DNA from: Strigamia acuminata
Taxonomy: Eukaryota; Arthropoda; Chilopoda; Geophilomorpha; Linotaeniidae
Assembly: GCA_949358305.1 (NCBI GenBank)
Contig: OX442324.1
Location: 6,731,601 to 6,795,600 of the forward strand
Direction: 5' to 3'
DNA: 64,000 bases
Both the position numbers and the translations under genes were made by a program. Every line of letters begins with the position of its first letter. The first letter of the stretch is position 1. The notes below the pieces were generated by a model. It made no database searches. It was not told the origin of the DNA and worked only from the letters and a program-made list of their open reading frames with translations. Shown here piece after piece: positions 55,580 to 64,000 of this stretch.

Positions 55580-55830
55580 CTGGATTATGCTGGGCGCAGA
55601 CATACCGCAATTTCGCGTCGCGTTGCGATTTCGCTAGCGAAATTGCGCTGTCAATCGCACGCAGTGCTACACACATGTAGCTATTTCAGCTCTGCGAATT
55701 CAAACTTATGACGTCATTCCACAGCATTCACACAGCAACCAAAAATGTTGATGAAATGACGTCATTTCAATCGGCTCATGGGATTGGCTGCGACATGAAT
55801 CGCGGGCGAAATAGTACTTGGCACAAGATG
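55580..55830. repeat. Unclassified repeat truncating the gypsy element
   Basis: GC-richer stretch with an inverted CGCAATTTCGC / GCGAAATTGCG pair and several TGACGTCAT motifs, cutting the gypsy RT on its left. Looks like one end of a DNA transposon, superfamily unknown. Confidence 0.4.
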
Positions 55831-55834
55831 GAGA

Positions 55835-57352
55835 TTTAAGTCTGTTGATCGCCTCGACCTTCTCGGTATCCGGTTTAATGCCGTCTTGCGTCAAGATATG
55901 GCCCAAAAATTTTATTTCCGTTGCCTCCAACACACATTTTTCTTTGTTCAACCGCAACCCTTTTTCATAAATCTGTCGCAGTACCTTACTGACCAAACTT
56001 CTTAATTCAACCAAATTGTCCGCAAACAAGAGTACATCATCGATTGACACGTCTGTGTTTGAAATTCCTTCCAGTATTTCTTCCATCATCTGCTGGAATA
56101 CTTCAGGCGCAGAAATTAATCCAAATGATAGTCGTAGACACCTGTATCGACCCCACGGAGTGTTCACGGTCAAGTAATTTGCTGTCCGCTTTGTGACTTT
56201 CGACTGCCAGTATCCATGTTTCAAATCCAATTTTGCAAAATACTTGGCATTCTTCACTCTTGCCTTGATGCTGTCAAACGTCTTCAGTGGATAATGACGT
56301 CGCTTCACATGTTTGTTGACATCGGTTAGATCGATGCACAATCTAATCTTTTTACTGCGTTGAACGATGACTAGTGGACTGACAGCTGGTGTTGGTTCTG
56401 TAACCGGCTCGATTACTCCCATCTTCACCATCCGGTCCAGCTCTGCTTTAACTCGGTCCTTCAACGTGTGCGGTATCTTTCGCGGTGGATGTATCACGAA
56501 CGGTGCGGACTCATCAATGTCTACATCATAAATAAAGTCTTTTGCACATCCTAGTCCTTCAAACACTTGCTTTTTAATTTCCGCATTCGTTAACTTCCGA
56601 TTTATCGTGTTCACACGTGTAAATAAATTCAATTTGCTGCACGTATTTTTACCGAAAATTGCTGGCACTTTTTCATCGACTACTTGAAATGCCACTCGTG
56701 CCCGCATTTCCTTGACTTTACAATTAATGACAACTTCATCCAGTATGACCACGCAATGTCCCGTGAATGACTTCAACTGCTTTGTGCGCGATGTATTTAA
56801 TTGCAGCCCAAGCTTCCGTACTACAGCTGCTGATATGACGTTGCATCTTGCCCCGGAATCCAATTTTATGTTCAGTTGCAATTTGTTATTCAGTTTAACA
56901 TGCTCATACCAGTCCTCATTGTCATCAATGCTGTCAGTAATAATCCTGCGCACCACCATGGTCCCGTACAATTTGTCATCATCATCCTCGTCCTCTATCT
57001 CGGCTGCTATTGCGTCCACTTCCTTTTTTGTGGCTTCCTTTTTCGATGGTTTCGCCTTTTCTGTCTTTTTCATGCGACACGCCACAGCAAAATGCCCTTT
57101 CTTGTGGCATTTATTGCACTTTTGATTAAATGCCGGACATTTGCCATATTCGTGCATCCGATTGCACCGACTACACGTCTTGGCGCCACCTGTGGACGAT
57201 TTTTGAAACTGCGGCGGTCGTTTACCTGGCTTGATAAAATCTATTTTTGCTTCTTCCGACCCTTTCATTCTTTTTATCTGTTTTTCAGCGCTTTCTGTCA
57301 CCCTGACTATCCGGATGGCCTTATCAAGGGTTAAATTTGCTTCTTCCAACAA
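55835..57352 (-). pseudogene. Ty3/gypsy gag zinc finger, protease and reverse transcriptase (truncated)
   Basis: Minus-strand frame of about 500 residues. Order: gag C-terminus (LTLDKAIRIVRVTESAEKQI), cysteine region CSRCNRMHEYGKCP and CCHC knuckle CNKCHKKGHFAVAC, Lys/Asp-rich linker, protease IKLDSGARCNVIS, then RT (AELDRMVKMGVIEPV, RLCIDLTDVNKHVKR, YFAKLDLKHGYWQ, SFGLISAPEVFQQMM, EIKFLGHILTQDGIK). The catalytic box reads VSIDDVLLF where Y-hydrophobic-DD is usual. RNase H and integrase are absent; the frame ends in foreign sequence at about 55830. Gene order and PBS suggest the Mag/SURL group. Confidence 0.9.
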
Positions 57353-57533
57353 TCTTTGTCGAATTACCTCACTGTGGATTCCAAATACTATTTTGTCACC
57401 ATGCCGTCGCTGGTGATCACTAGTGGGTTTGGCTGCCTTAACCCCGCCAGCGGCCGAACTTGGTCATCCGCCATATTTTCGGTGCTTTTCTTTGTGATGT
57501 TTTATAGTTTTCCACTCACCATACGATCCAAAT

Positions 57534-57547
57534 CACTCCTGACACCA
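57534..57547 (-). promoter_or_regulatory. Gypsy element PBS, tRNA-Leu type
   Basis: The minus strand reads TGGTGTCAGGAGTG directly after the LTR. It is close to TGGTGTCAGAAGTG, the complement of the tRNA-Leu 3' end used by Mag/SURL-like elements. Confidence 0.7.
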
Positions 57548-57661
57548 TGTAACACAACGAGATAAATAATGGCCGTGTCGTTATGTCGAGAATCGGGCTA
57601 AACATAGCTCGTTTGTTTTATTGGTTAGTGACGCCACCACTTGTGGCAGCACCATACAACA
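57548..57661 (-). repeat. 5' LTR of the gypsy element (114 bp)
   Basis: Minus strand TGTTGTATGGTGCTG ... GTTGTGTTACA, with an AATAAA box inside. Very short for a gypsy LTR. It abuts the copia gag fragment, which it appears to interrupt. Confidence 0.75.
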
Positions 57662-58189
57662 ACATGTTTTGTTTTCCTGAGAAATCGACACGGCTATAAT
57701 CTGGGCTTTTAGTGCTTCTGGCATCAGCAATGTGTCTCTTGATTCCATCATGATTTTAAAAGTGTCAAATGATTTTGGCAAACTTTGCAATAATAGCGTC
57801 CCACTAAGTGCTGGATGGATTTTCATATCCATGTCAAGGAGCTTGTTGACCGCTTCGAAAAATCCTTTTAGATAGTCTCGCACATTTTTGTTTATGGCCA
57901 TTTTGTTTCTGACTATCTGTTTAAGCAGCGTGCCCATATCGGCCGGTACGTTTGCTTTGTAGATTTTGTGCAATTTCTTCCACAATTCTTTTGCGGTGTT
58001 GCAGATCTTCATTACTAGAATCTCGGACTGTGTAATATTCAACACTGTGTTGTTTTTCGCTGTCCTATCACTTTTGTCCCATACCTCCATGGCTTTTATT
58101 TGCTTTGCGTCATTTTCAATAATTTTCAGTCGTTTTGTTTCTCCTTCCGCATGTATTAGAAGGTTGCGATTGCTCAATAAAGCTTCCAT
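57662..58189 (-). pseudogene. Copia-type gag fragment (UBN2)
   Basis: Minus strand: MEALLSNRNLLIHAEGETKR, KAMEVWDKSDRTAKNNTVLN, TAKELWKKLHKIYKANVPAD, VRDYLKGFFEAVNKLLDMDM, LLLQSLPKSFDTFKIMM. These are the conserved blocks of copia gag. The zinc knuckle and pol are missing because the gypsy LTR cuts it at 57661. Confidence 0.8.
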
Positions 58190-58199
58190 CTGGGCTTTC

Positions 58200-59000
58200 T
58201 ACACATCAAAATTCTCTTTTTACAATGCTTCGATTCTTTCCAAATTTTCTTTTCCAGTCAACATATCCAAGTTTCTTTATTGTGATATCGATTTGTTTTG
58301 TCCAAAACGTGTTAACTTCAGTTTGATTGTTTCGTTTTCCAGTACTCTAATAATGCACAGTTAGAAGAGTCCTGGGCCTATAACCTGTAGTTTCTAGTGG
58401 GGGGGGGGGCTAGGAGGTTGGGCCGATACAATACAACACGTGGTTAAGTTTAACAACAACTGATTCTTTTATTTTAATTCAATACACTTAAATACTAATT
58501 TTAAACAATGCGCTTGATCCCGATTGGTCATGCGCCACTTCATCAATCAGATGTTACAGGTGCGCAGGTAGATACGAATCACCTGGTTGTATAAACAAGC
58601 ATTCAAAACCAACAGTATTTGATAATTCTATTTCAAACAATGCAGCTCGACTTGTATTTGCCTCGTCACTTCGTGTAAGATGGTAGTGAGATTAGGAGAC
58701 TTAGGGCTGCCCAGATTGTTAATTGCAGAAATTGCTGTCGTATTATTCATACATTGTTTAATAATACCTCCAGACAAGTCTTTCGCAAAAAAACCTGATG
58801 GCCCAAAAGGCTGCGCGTAATTCTAAGACATTAATATGTTTGGTCGATAAGGCTGATGGCCATTTATAGACACTGAATTCGAGCAAGCTCCCCAGCCTGA
58901 AGGCGATGGGTTCGAATCGAAAAAGAGAGATCTACATTGACAGCCACCAGGTCAGTTCCTCTCTTGCTTCAGGATTAGGCAGGCAAGGTAAATTATAATT
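58200..59000. other. No gene recognised; G-run and a box B-like motif
   Basis: A run of about ten G lies near 58401. GGTTCGAATCG near 58911 resembles a pol III box B, without a convincing box A or cloverleaf, so no tRNA or SINE is called. Confidence 0.4.
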
Positions 59001-59002
59001 TC

Positions 59003-59320
59003 TCACTCACGAGGGGAACACCCGTATAAGATACTCACAGATTGTTTTAATAATAAACATGGAGAATTGTTGTATCATGCTGAATGAGACCCTAAAATAA
59101 TTTCATTCCATAAACAGTCAACAATGCAAACAATGAGCTCAAAGTTTGCACTATTTTGTCTGTGTATGCATCCAATCTGAGCAATCAAGCCTAGTGTATG
59201 AATACTGTAAACAACAGTTGCTAGGTAAAAAGTAGTTCCAAGATCAAAGTTGAATTTTATCATTTGAGATTCAATGAGGTCATTTCCTCATTTGATGAGG
59301 TGTTCCCCTCGTCAGAGCAG
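59003..59320. repeat. Candidate TIR repeat (GAGGGGAACACC)
   Basis: CACGAGGGGAACACC on the left and GGTGTTCCCCTCGTC on the right are inverted partners about 300 bp apart. No TSD found. Confidence 0.45.
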
Positions 59321-59429
59321 TCAAGTTTTAAGCAATTGAAGACCTCTGTAATGGAGAGGGAGAGAAGAAATAGCTAAAGTTGTAGTGTTAAGTTTTTTAA
59401 TAACTGAAGCTAAGTCTCTGTTGTTTATG

Positions 59430-60183
59430 CAGGGTGAACAAAAAGTCTATCACTAGTAAATATTTCTGAAAGTGCTGACAATTCATCTGATCTAATGATG
59501 GTAAACTATTAAAGTTGGGTGGGGCAATCTTTTGGTGACCCGAAATTTGACCTTGGGATGTTCCTTCAAGGTCATTGGGAAATTATCTCGGAAACCGTTA
59601 GAGATAGACAGAAATTTCCAATTGTAAACTTGTAGAGCATCATTTGTTCAGTCTAAAAATGACTAATTCTCAAATCTTTTGTACTAAAAAATTTTAAGAA
59701 AATTGCAATTGAAAAAGTAGTTTTGAAAAGAAAAAGTTATAAAAAAATTCAGTTTTCTGCCCATATCTTTGCAACGGTGCCAGATATGCAAATTCCGACC
59801 AGGGGAATCGATTTTTTGGGTCATTTTACGTCTAATCAGAACGTTTTTGGCACTTTTTCAATTTTGGCGGTGTTATCCTTTGTCTTGTGTCTACTTTTTC
59901 AATTGCGATTTTCTTAAAAAATTTTAGTACAAAAGATTTGAGAATTAGTCATTTTTAGACTAAACAAATGTTCCTCTACAAGTTTACAATTGAAAATTTT
60001 TGTCTATCTCTAACGGTTTCCGAGATAATTTTCAAATGACCTTGAAGGAACATCCCAAGGTCAAATTTCGGGTCACCAAAAGATTGCCCCACCCAACTTT
60101 AATACTTTACCATCCTTAGATCAGATGAATTGTCAGCACTTTCAAAAATATTTACTATAGTGATAGACTTTTTGTTTACCCTG
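59430..60183. mobile_element. TIR element with CAGGGTGAACAAAAAG termini
   Basis: 754 bp with TIRs of about 290 bp. Right flank is TA, left flank TG, so the left TSD has decayed. Like the 50333 element it has TTGACCTTGG and TTCAAGGTCA inside each TIR. Confidence 0.8.
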
Positions 60184-61093
60184 TATAAGTTCTTTTAGTG
60201 ATTGAATTTAATGCAATTTGCTCAGTTTTCTGCTTGTTTTGCTTGACACACAGCTTCCAGTAGCTGCATTCAAAAACTAAAATATTTTGTGTTTTACTTC
60301 AATTTTAAACCAAAAATGACATCATTTCCTGTTTAAACCCATGTTAAAACTTAGTGGTTTGTATGTAGTACTGAATAAATTTTGGGATTAATCCAGAACT
60401 ATGTTCTACACAACATCCCATGTCACATGTAATTCTTATTTCACTAATGCCATCTAAAACCTCATAAAACAAATCTAGAGATAACTTTTCATTTTTTAAT
60501 TTGGTTTCTAATAATTTCTCAATGTCCAGTTCGAGATTATAGAAATTATAAGATAGATATTTTAAAAATTCACCAAAATCTTTAATTTTGTCAAGGAAGA
60601 ATTCTCATGGTACTGATGGATTGGTGCAGTCAAAGCTAGAATACTCAGTTCACATATTTTATACTTTAATCTGCATCCAATAGCAAAGCATGACATATTA
60701 AAAATAAATTAAAACATAAAAAATTATTAAAACCATTGTAAAATCACTTAAATGGTAATATTTACCATGCTCAATCTCTAATTCGGGCCTGTTATAAAGT
60801 AAACAAAAGGCTGACCTTGGACGAAGCAGCAACACTAGCGCTGCAGCTTCGAGATTTGGCCACAGGCAACAAACACCAACCGTGCGGTAGCGTGTACTTA
60901 GATATTTTTACAGTCTATTTGGATGGGCTTTCAAGGCATTTGATATTTTACCAAAGGAAATTGAACCTTTGGTGTTAGTTTAAAATTAATTTGGCTTTGG
61001 TAGGTGGTTTTTTTATTTCAGTATCACAATAATTGCTGTACGTTGCAGAAAAAAATGGCCGCCAAGTTTGGCTACTTCTCCTTTTACATACTA

Positions 61094-62281
61094 AGGTGCG
61101 ACTCAAAAAATTAGAAACACGTGAAATTTGTTTGTTTTGAAATGATCTCGTCATTTTATGGTTTTCTAACCTATTCCAATCGTTTTTTCACATCAAAATA
61201 AGCAAGAAACTTTATTTTTAACGTGGAAACTTTTATTTTTCTCTCGTAATCAACTAAAATGAAAAAACACCCTGGTTCAAAAAATTATGAACAGTTGGTT
61301 AACAATGGTTTATGACAATGTAGGCAATGATTTAGTACCATTTAATACCAAATAAAGTTACCCTACTTTAGTATAACTATGTACACCCTGTCTAACATGG
61401 AATTAATTAGAGATTTTAAAGTGGCAATAACATGGTCTGCGACGCATTTTCTATTTGACTGTAAATAAAAATTAGTCTGCTCGAAAAATTGCTAATGAAT
61501 TGAGTGTAAATGTATAAAATACCACATTTACTTGAGTTTTGAAGAAGAATGACAATAGTAAGTAGATGAAAAAGAAGGCAAAACCCTTCCTAAAAAAGAA
61601 GCACAAAGAAGACCTTTGAAAAACACTCCTCTTCTTTATTTAAATTATGCCAATAGTATTTATTGCCATCTGGGTCATTAAGGTTGAACTTTTTTAATCA
61701 CAGAAAATTATTTTTCTCCATTCTGCATCCCAGGTTTGATATTTTTTGCCCACTTTAATCTGTCGTCTTTGTGCTTCTTTTTTAGGAAGGGTTTTGCCTT
61801 CTTTTTCATCTACTTACTATTGTCATTCTTCTTCAAAACTCAAGTAAATGTGGTATTTTATACATTTACACTCAATTCATTAGCAATTTTTCGAGCAGAC
61901 TGATTTTTATTTACAGTCAAATGGAAAATGCGTTGCAGACCATGTTATTGCCACATTAAAATCTCTAATTAATTCCATGTTAGACAGGGTGTACATAGTT
62001 ATACTAAAGTAGGGTAACTTTATTTGGTATTAAATGGTACTAAATCATTGCTTACATTGTCATAAACCATTGTAAACCAACTGTTCATAATTTTTTGAAC
62101 CAGGGTGTTTTTTCATTTTAGTTGATTACGAGAGAAAAATAAAAGTTTCCATGTTGAAAATAAGGCTTCTTGCTTATTTTGATGTGAAAAAACGATTGGA
62201 ATAGGTTAGAAAACCATAAAATGATGAGATCATTTCAAAACAAACAAATTTCACGTGTTTCTAATTTTTTGAGTCGCACCT
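61094..62281. mobile_element. Fold-back Tc1 relative with ~525-bp arms
   Basis: 1188 bp flanked by TA, ends AGGTGCGACTCAAAAAATTA. The arms 61094-61617 and about 61757-62281 are inverted copies, including what is transposase-adjacent sequence in the 45744 element (GACAATAGTAAGTAGATGAA). Only about 140 bp in the centre is unique. Confidence 0.85.
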
Positions 62282-62283
62282 TA

Positions 62284-62340
62284 TGCCCTTTGTAACTCTC
62301 CTTGTATTGTTGGGTCAGTTTTATGTGGACCACCCGGTAC
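62284..62340. repeat. Terminal fragment of the 14361 TIR family
   Basis: CTCCTTGTATTGTTGGGTCA ... GTGGACCACCCGG matches the right terminus of the 14361-14946 element. It abuts the fold-back element. Confidence 0.6.
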
Positions 62341-62989
62341 AAGGGAAAGTGCTGTTTGAACATTTTCCATTTTAAAGTGGGTAAAGGGAATAAACTTTTT
62401 CAGTGGTTTCAGATTATTAATTGGTCTGAATTGTCCATCTTTTTGGGGACAATAAAAAGGAAACTAATAAATTTTCCATCACAGTGATTGAGAAAAGTTA
62501 ATGATTCACAAAATTTTCTCACCCGACTTATCGAAACTAGATCGTCCTGTCCTCGATTGGAGCGGGGGCCATGAAAGGGCTGCTGGATTTCTAGGTTGAA
62601 AACCTCAAATAGGGCGGCAGTCATAATCGGGACGATCGTCGTTGAACGGATTTTGCTCGTCCTGCTTATGCCGGTGGTGGTGACGAGCAGAGCTGCGAAA
62701 AGAATTTTAACGTCTTTATCACGAAAGCTTGATCCTAGCGTCGTCAATCGCGATAATCTCGTCTGCCTGTTGCTTAAACAAGGTCAGAAACTTACTGTCA
62801 AAAAGACTCACACTTTTGCCATCCTTAAATTTTGAGAGGAGGCTGGAGTTTTTTTCCCCAATGCCGTGGATTACGTCTGCCCGATGTTTGTTGCAAATCG
62901 AGTAACTGACTACTTTGACAAAGTGGAGAATGGCCCCAGATGCCTCCAACATCTCGGATTTAGATAAGAGTCTAAAAACATGCAAAATT

Positions 62990-63213
62990 AGCAAAAATCT
63001 CTATCCAAAAAGGACTATACAAATGTCGACATAAATGCAGTGTCAAAAAGCCTCGAAGATTTGGACAATTTGGCTAACCTAGACCTGAGTATGACAACCT
63101 CGTGCCTACGTCCCGTTGGACTGGATAAACTGTTTCCCGAAGCAGGCGACTGGCCGAACCCGGAGTCGTTTTCAGAACCTGTGTCGGAAAAGGACGTCAG
63201 ATCCTTCGACGTA
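62990..63213 (+). other. Unassigned coding-like stretch
   Basis: A plus-strand open stretch after a TTAG reads SLSKKDYTNVDINAVSKSLE, then DLDNLANLDLSMTTSCLRPV, GLDKLFPEAGDWPNPESFSE and PVSEKDVRSFDVQ, without stops, until a Tc1 terminus at 63214. Its composition (Leu/Asp/Ser/Pro) looks protein-like, but I recognise no family. The minus strand is also open (63015-63278), so chance is possible. It has no clear donor before 63214. Confidence 0.25.
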
Positions 63214-63296
63214 CAGTGCTGGGAAAAAGTTTGAGACCACTTGAGGTTTCTTGGTTGCAAGTCAAATTTTGACTTCAAAATTTATTTACAGGTTTG
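63214..63296. mobile_element. Truncated copy of the 17179 MITE terminus
   Basis: Starts CAGTGCTGGGAAAAAGTTTG after TA at 63212-63213 and matches the right TIR (complement) of 17179-17711. Confidence 0.75.
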
Positions 63297-63314
63297 TATC
63301 ATAGGTAATATACC

Positions 63315-63447
63315 GAGCGCGACGTGTAATTGTCGGGATAATTAGGTCAGCACGAATCTTATCTGACAAGAAGATGAGTGCTGACCTAATCCCGACAATT
63401 AATCAAGCGCGAGGTGTATTTGATACGAGAATTTACCGATAGAAAAT
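63315..63447. repeat. Hairpin repeat, copy 2
   Basis: Same fold-back unit as 18281-18413. Here the arms extend further (AGCGCGACGTGTAATTGTCG ... CGACAATTAATCAAGCGCG). Confidence 0.8.
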
Positions 63448-63450
63448 ATA

Positions 63451-63808
63451 CCGTATATCTTCGGGTATAATACGAGAAATTTATTATGAATTTACCACCT
63501 CTAATTGGGGGAGTCGTATTATACGCGCATAATCAAAAAAAAAATTGTAACGTACGTATTATGGACGTTACGTATTATGGACATATAATGTACGTTTATA
63601 CATATTTCTATATATTTATGTGCTCTTAGGGTTATAAAATCAACAATCTAACATTTTCTTTTAAGTAAATCAACTTTTTTTTGTCATTTCGCATTGTTGT
63701 GGTACTAACTCGTATTATTCGCGCATACATCATTTATTACAAAAATGGCGCCTTAAAATGGGGGGGTCGTATTATATGCAGGGTCGTATTATACCCGAAG
63801 ATATACGG
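63451..63808. mobile_element. TA-flanked MITE with CCGTATATCTTCGGG termini
   Basis: 358 bp, TA at 63449-63450 and 63809-63810, TIRs CCGTATATCTTCGGGTATAA with repeated GTCGTATTATAC motifs inside. No coding capacity. Confidence 0.85.
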
Positions 63809-63810
63809 TA

Positions 63811-64000
63811 GTCAGATAGTCAATCGTATCCAAACTGGCCTCGCCCCATGGTAAAGAGGCCGCCATGATGCTTGGTTTGTAAAGCAACAACAATCGTTTT
63901 GCTGACCAATCCCGATGTGCGTAACAAACCGCATTTGACGTTTGATGGTTGTTTGATGGTTGTTTCGTTGGACGTCTTGGGTTGATCGACTCTCGTCATA
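63811..64000. repeat. Repeat fragment related to the 18436 MITE
   Basis: GACCAATCCCGATGTGCGTA ... ACAAACCGCATTTGACG resembles pieces of 18470-18660. No gene seen at the window edge. Confidence 0.4.

Larger units (their letters stand above)
49853..64000 (+). other. CADPS: CADPS intron 4 (incomplete)
   Basis: Begins GTAATA. Holds nested MITEs, Tc1, gypsy and copia remnants. Stretches 53790-55570, 58200-59000 and 60190-61090 show nothing I recognise. Confidence 0.85.

Noticed and set aside
58905-58925. tRNA gene or SINE
   Set aside because: A box B-like GGTTCGAATC is present, but no box A at the right distance, no cloverleaf and no CCA-side stem.
62409-62994. Minus-strand open frames right of the fold-back element
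   Set aside because: Overlapping frames on both strands with no motif, so I could not support a gene.

Overview
The window is nuclear DNA from an invertebrate animal. It has spliced genes with GT-AG introns, two recognisable animal genes, and a dense load of animal-type transposable elements. I cannot place the phylum. Two host genes lie head to head. At 1-1174 on the minus strand is the 5' end of a KMT2E (MLL5)/SETD5-type gene whose PHD finger is split over two exons; its SET domain would lie beyond base 1. From 4402 to past the right edge on the plus strand is the 5' part of CADPS (CAPS, calcium-dependent secretion activator). Four CADPS exons are seen: 4402-5283, 11257-11337, 11400-11569 and 49759-49852. 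The introns are about 6.0 kb, 62 bp, 38.2 kb and at least 14.1 kb, so nearly everything right of 5284 is CADPS intron filled with mobile DNA. The 3.2 kb between the two start codons holds many micro- and minisatellites and no gene I can support.

Intron 1 (5284-11256) carries an apparently intact Tc1-type transposon (5710-7283, 331-aa transposase) and a faint Harbinger-like remnant. Intron 3 (11570-49758) begins with several TA-flanked MITEs, decayed copia pieces and a LINE reverse-transcriptase fragment. It then holds a five-level nest in which each level is supported by a target-site duplication: a TTAA-flanked MITE (19485-45464) contains copia element E1 (19579-40437, TSD TTTAT); E1 contains copia E2 (23350-37233, TSD GAACC); E2 contains a solo LTR, here called LTR-B (28880-35874, TSD CACTT); and that solo LTR contains copia E3 (29299-35853, TSD GAATT, two 299-bp LTRs that look identical). 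The same MITE also contains copia E5 (40710-45332, TSD GTCAA).

Inside E1, between its gag and protease, sits the most unusual object: a near-perfect 632-bp palindrome (37358-39127). Its arms are two LTR-B copies in opposite orientation, each followed by the same 5' leader and start codon of a glycine-rich CCHC zinc-knuckle protein resembling the N-terminus of Vasa/DDX4. The two arms differ by one in-frame 117-nt (39-codon) block, as if they came from two mRNA isoforms or a microhomology jump. A transcript across it would fold into a long hairpin bearing Vasa-like sense and antisense sequence.

Right of the nest are a LINE 3' end split by two nested Tc1-like elements (45744-48395 around 46082-47397), CADPS exon 4, and then intron 4. 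Intron 4 holds nested MITEs, a decayed Tc1 element, a truncated Ty3/gypsy element with a 114-bp LTR, a copia gag fragment, a fold-back Tc1 relative (61094-62281), a short unassigned open stretch near 63000, and a TA-flanked MITE at the end. Most copia copies have lost all or part of reverse transcriptase; E3 has kept it but carries a break in integrase. I saw no tRNA, rRNA or CRISPR feature.
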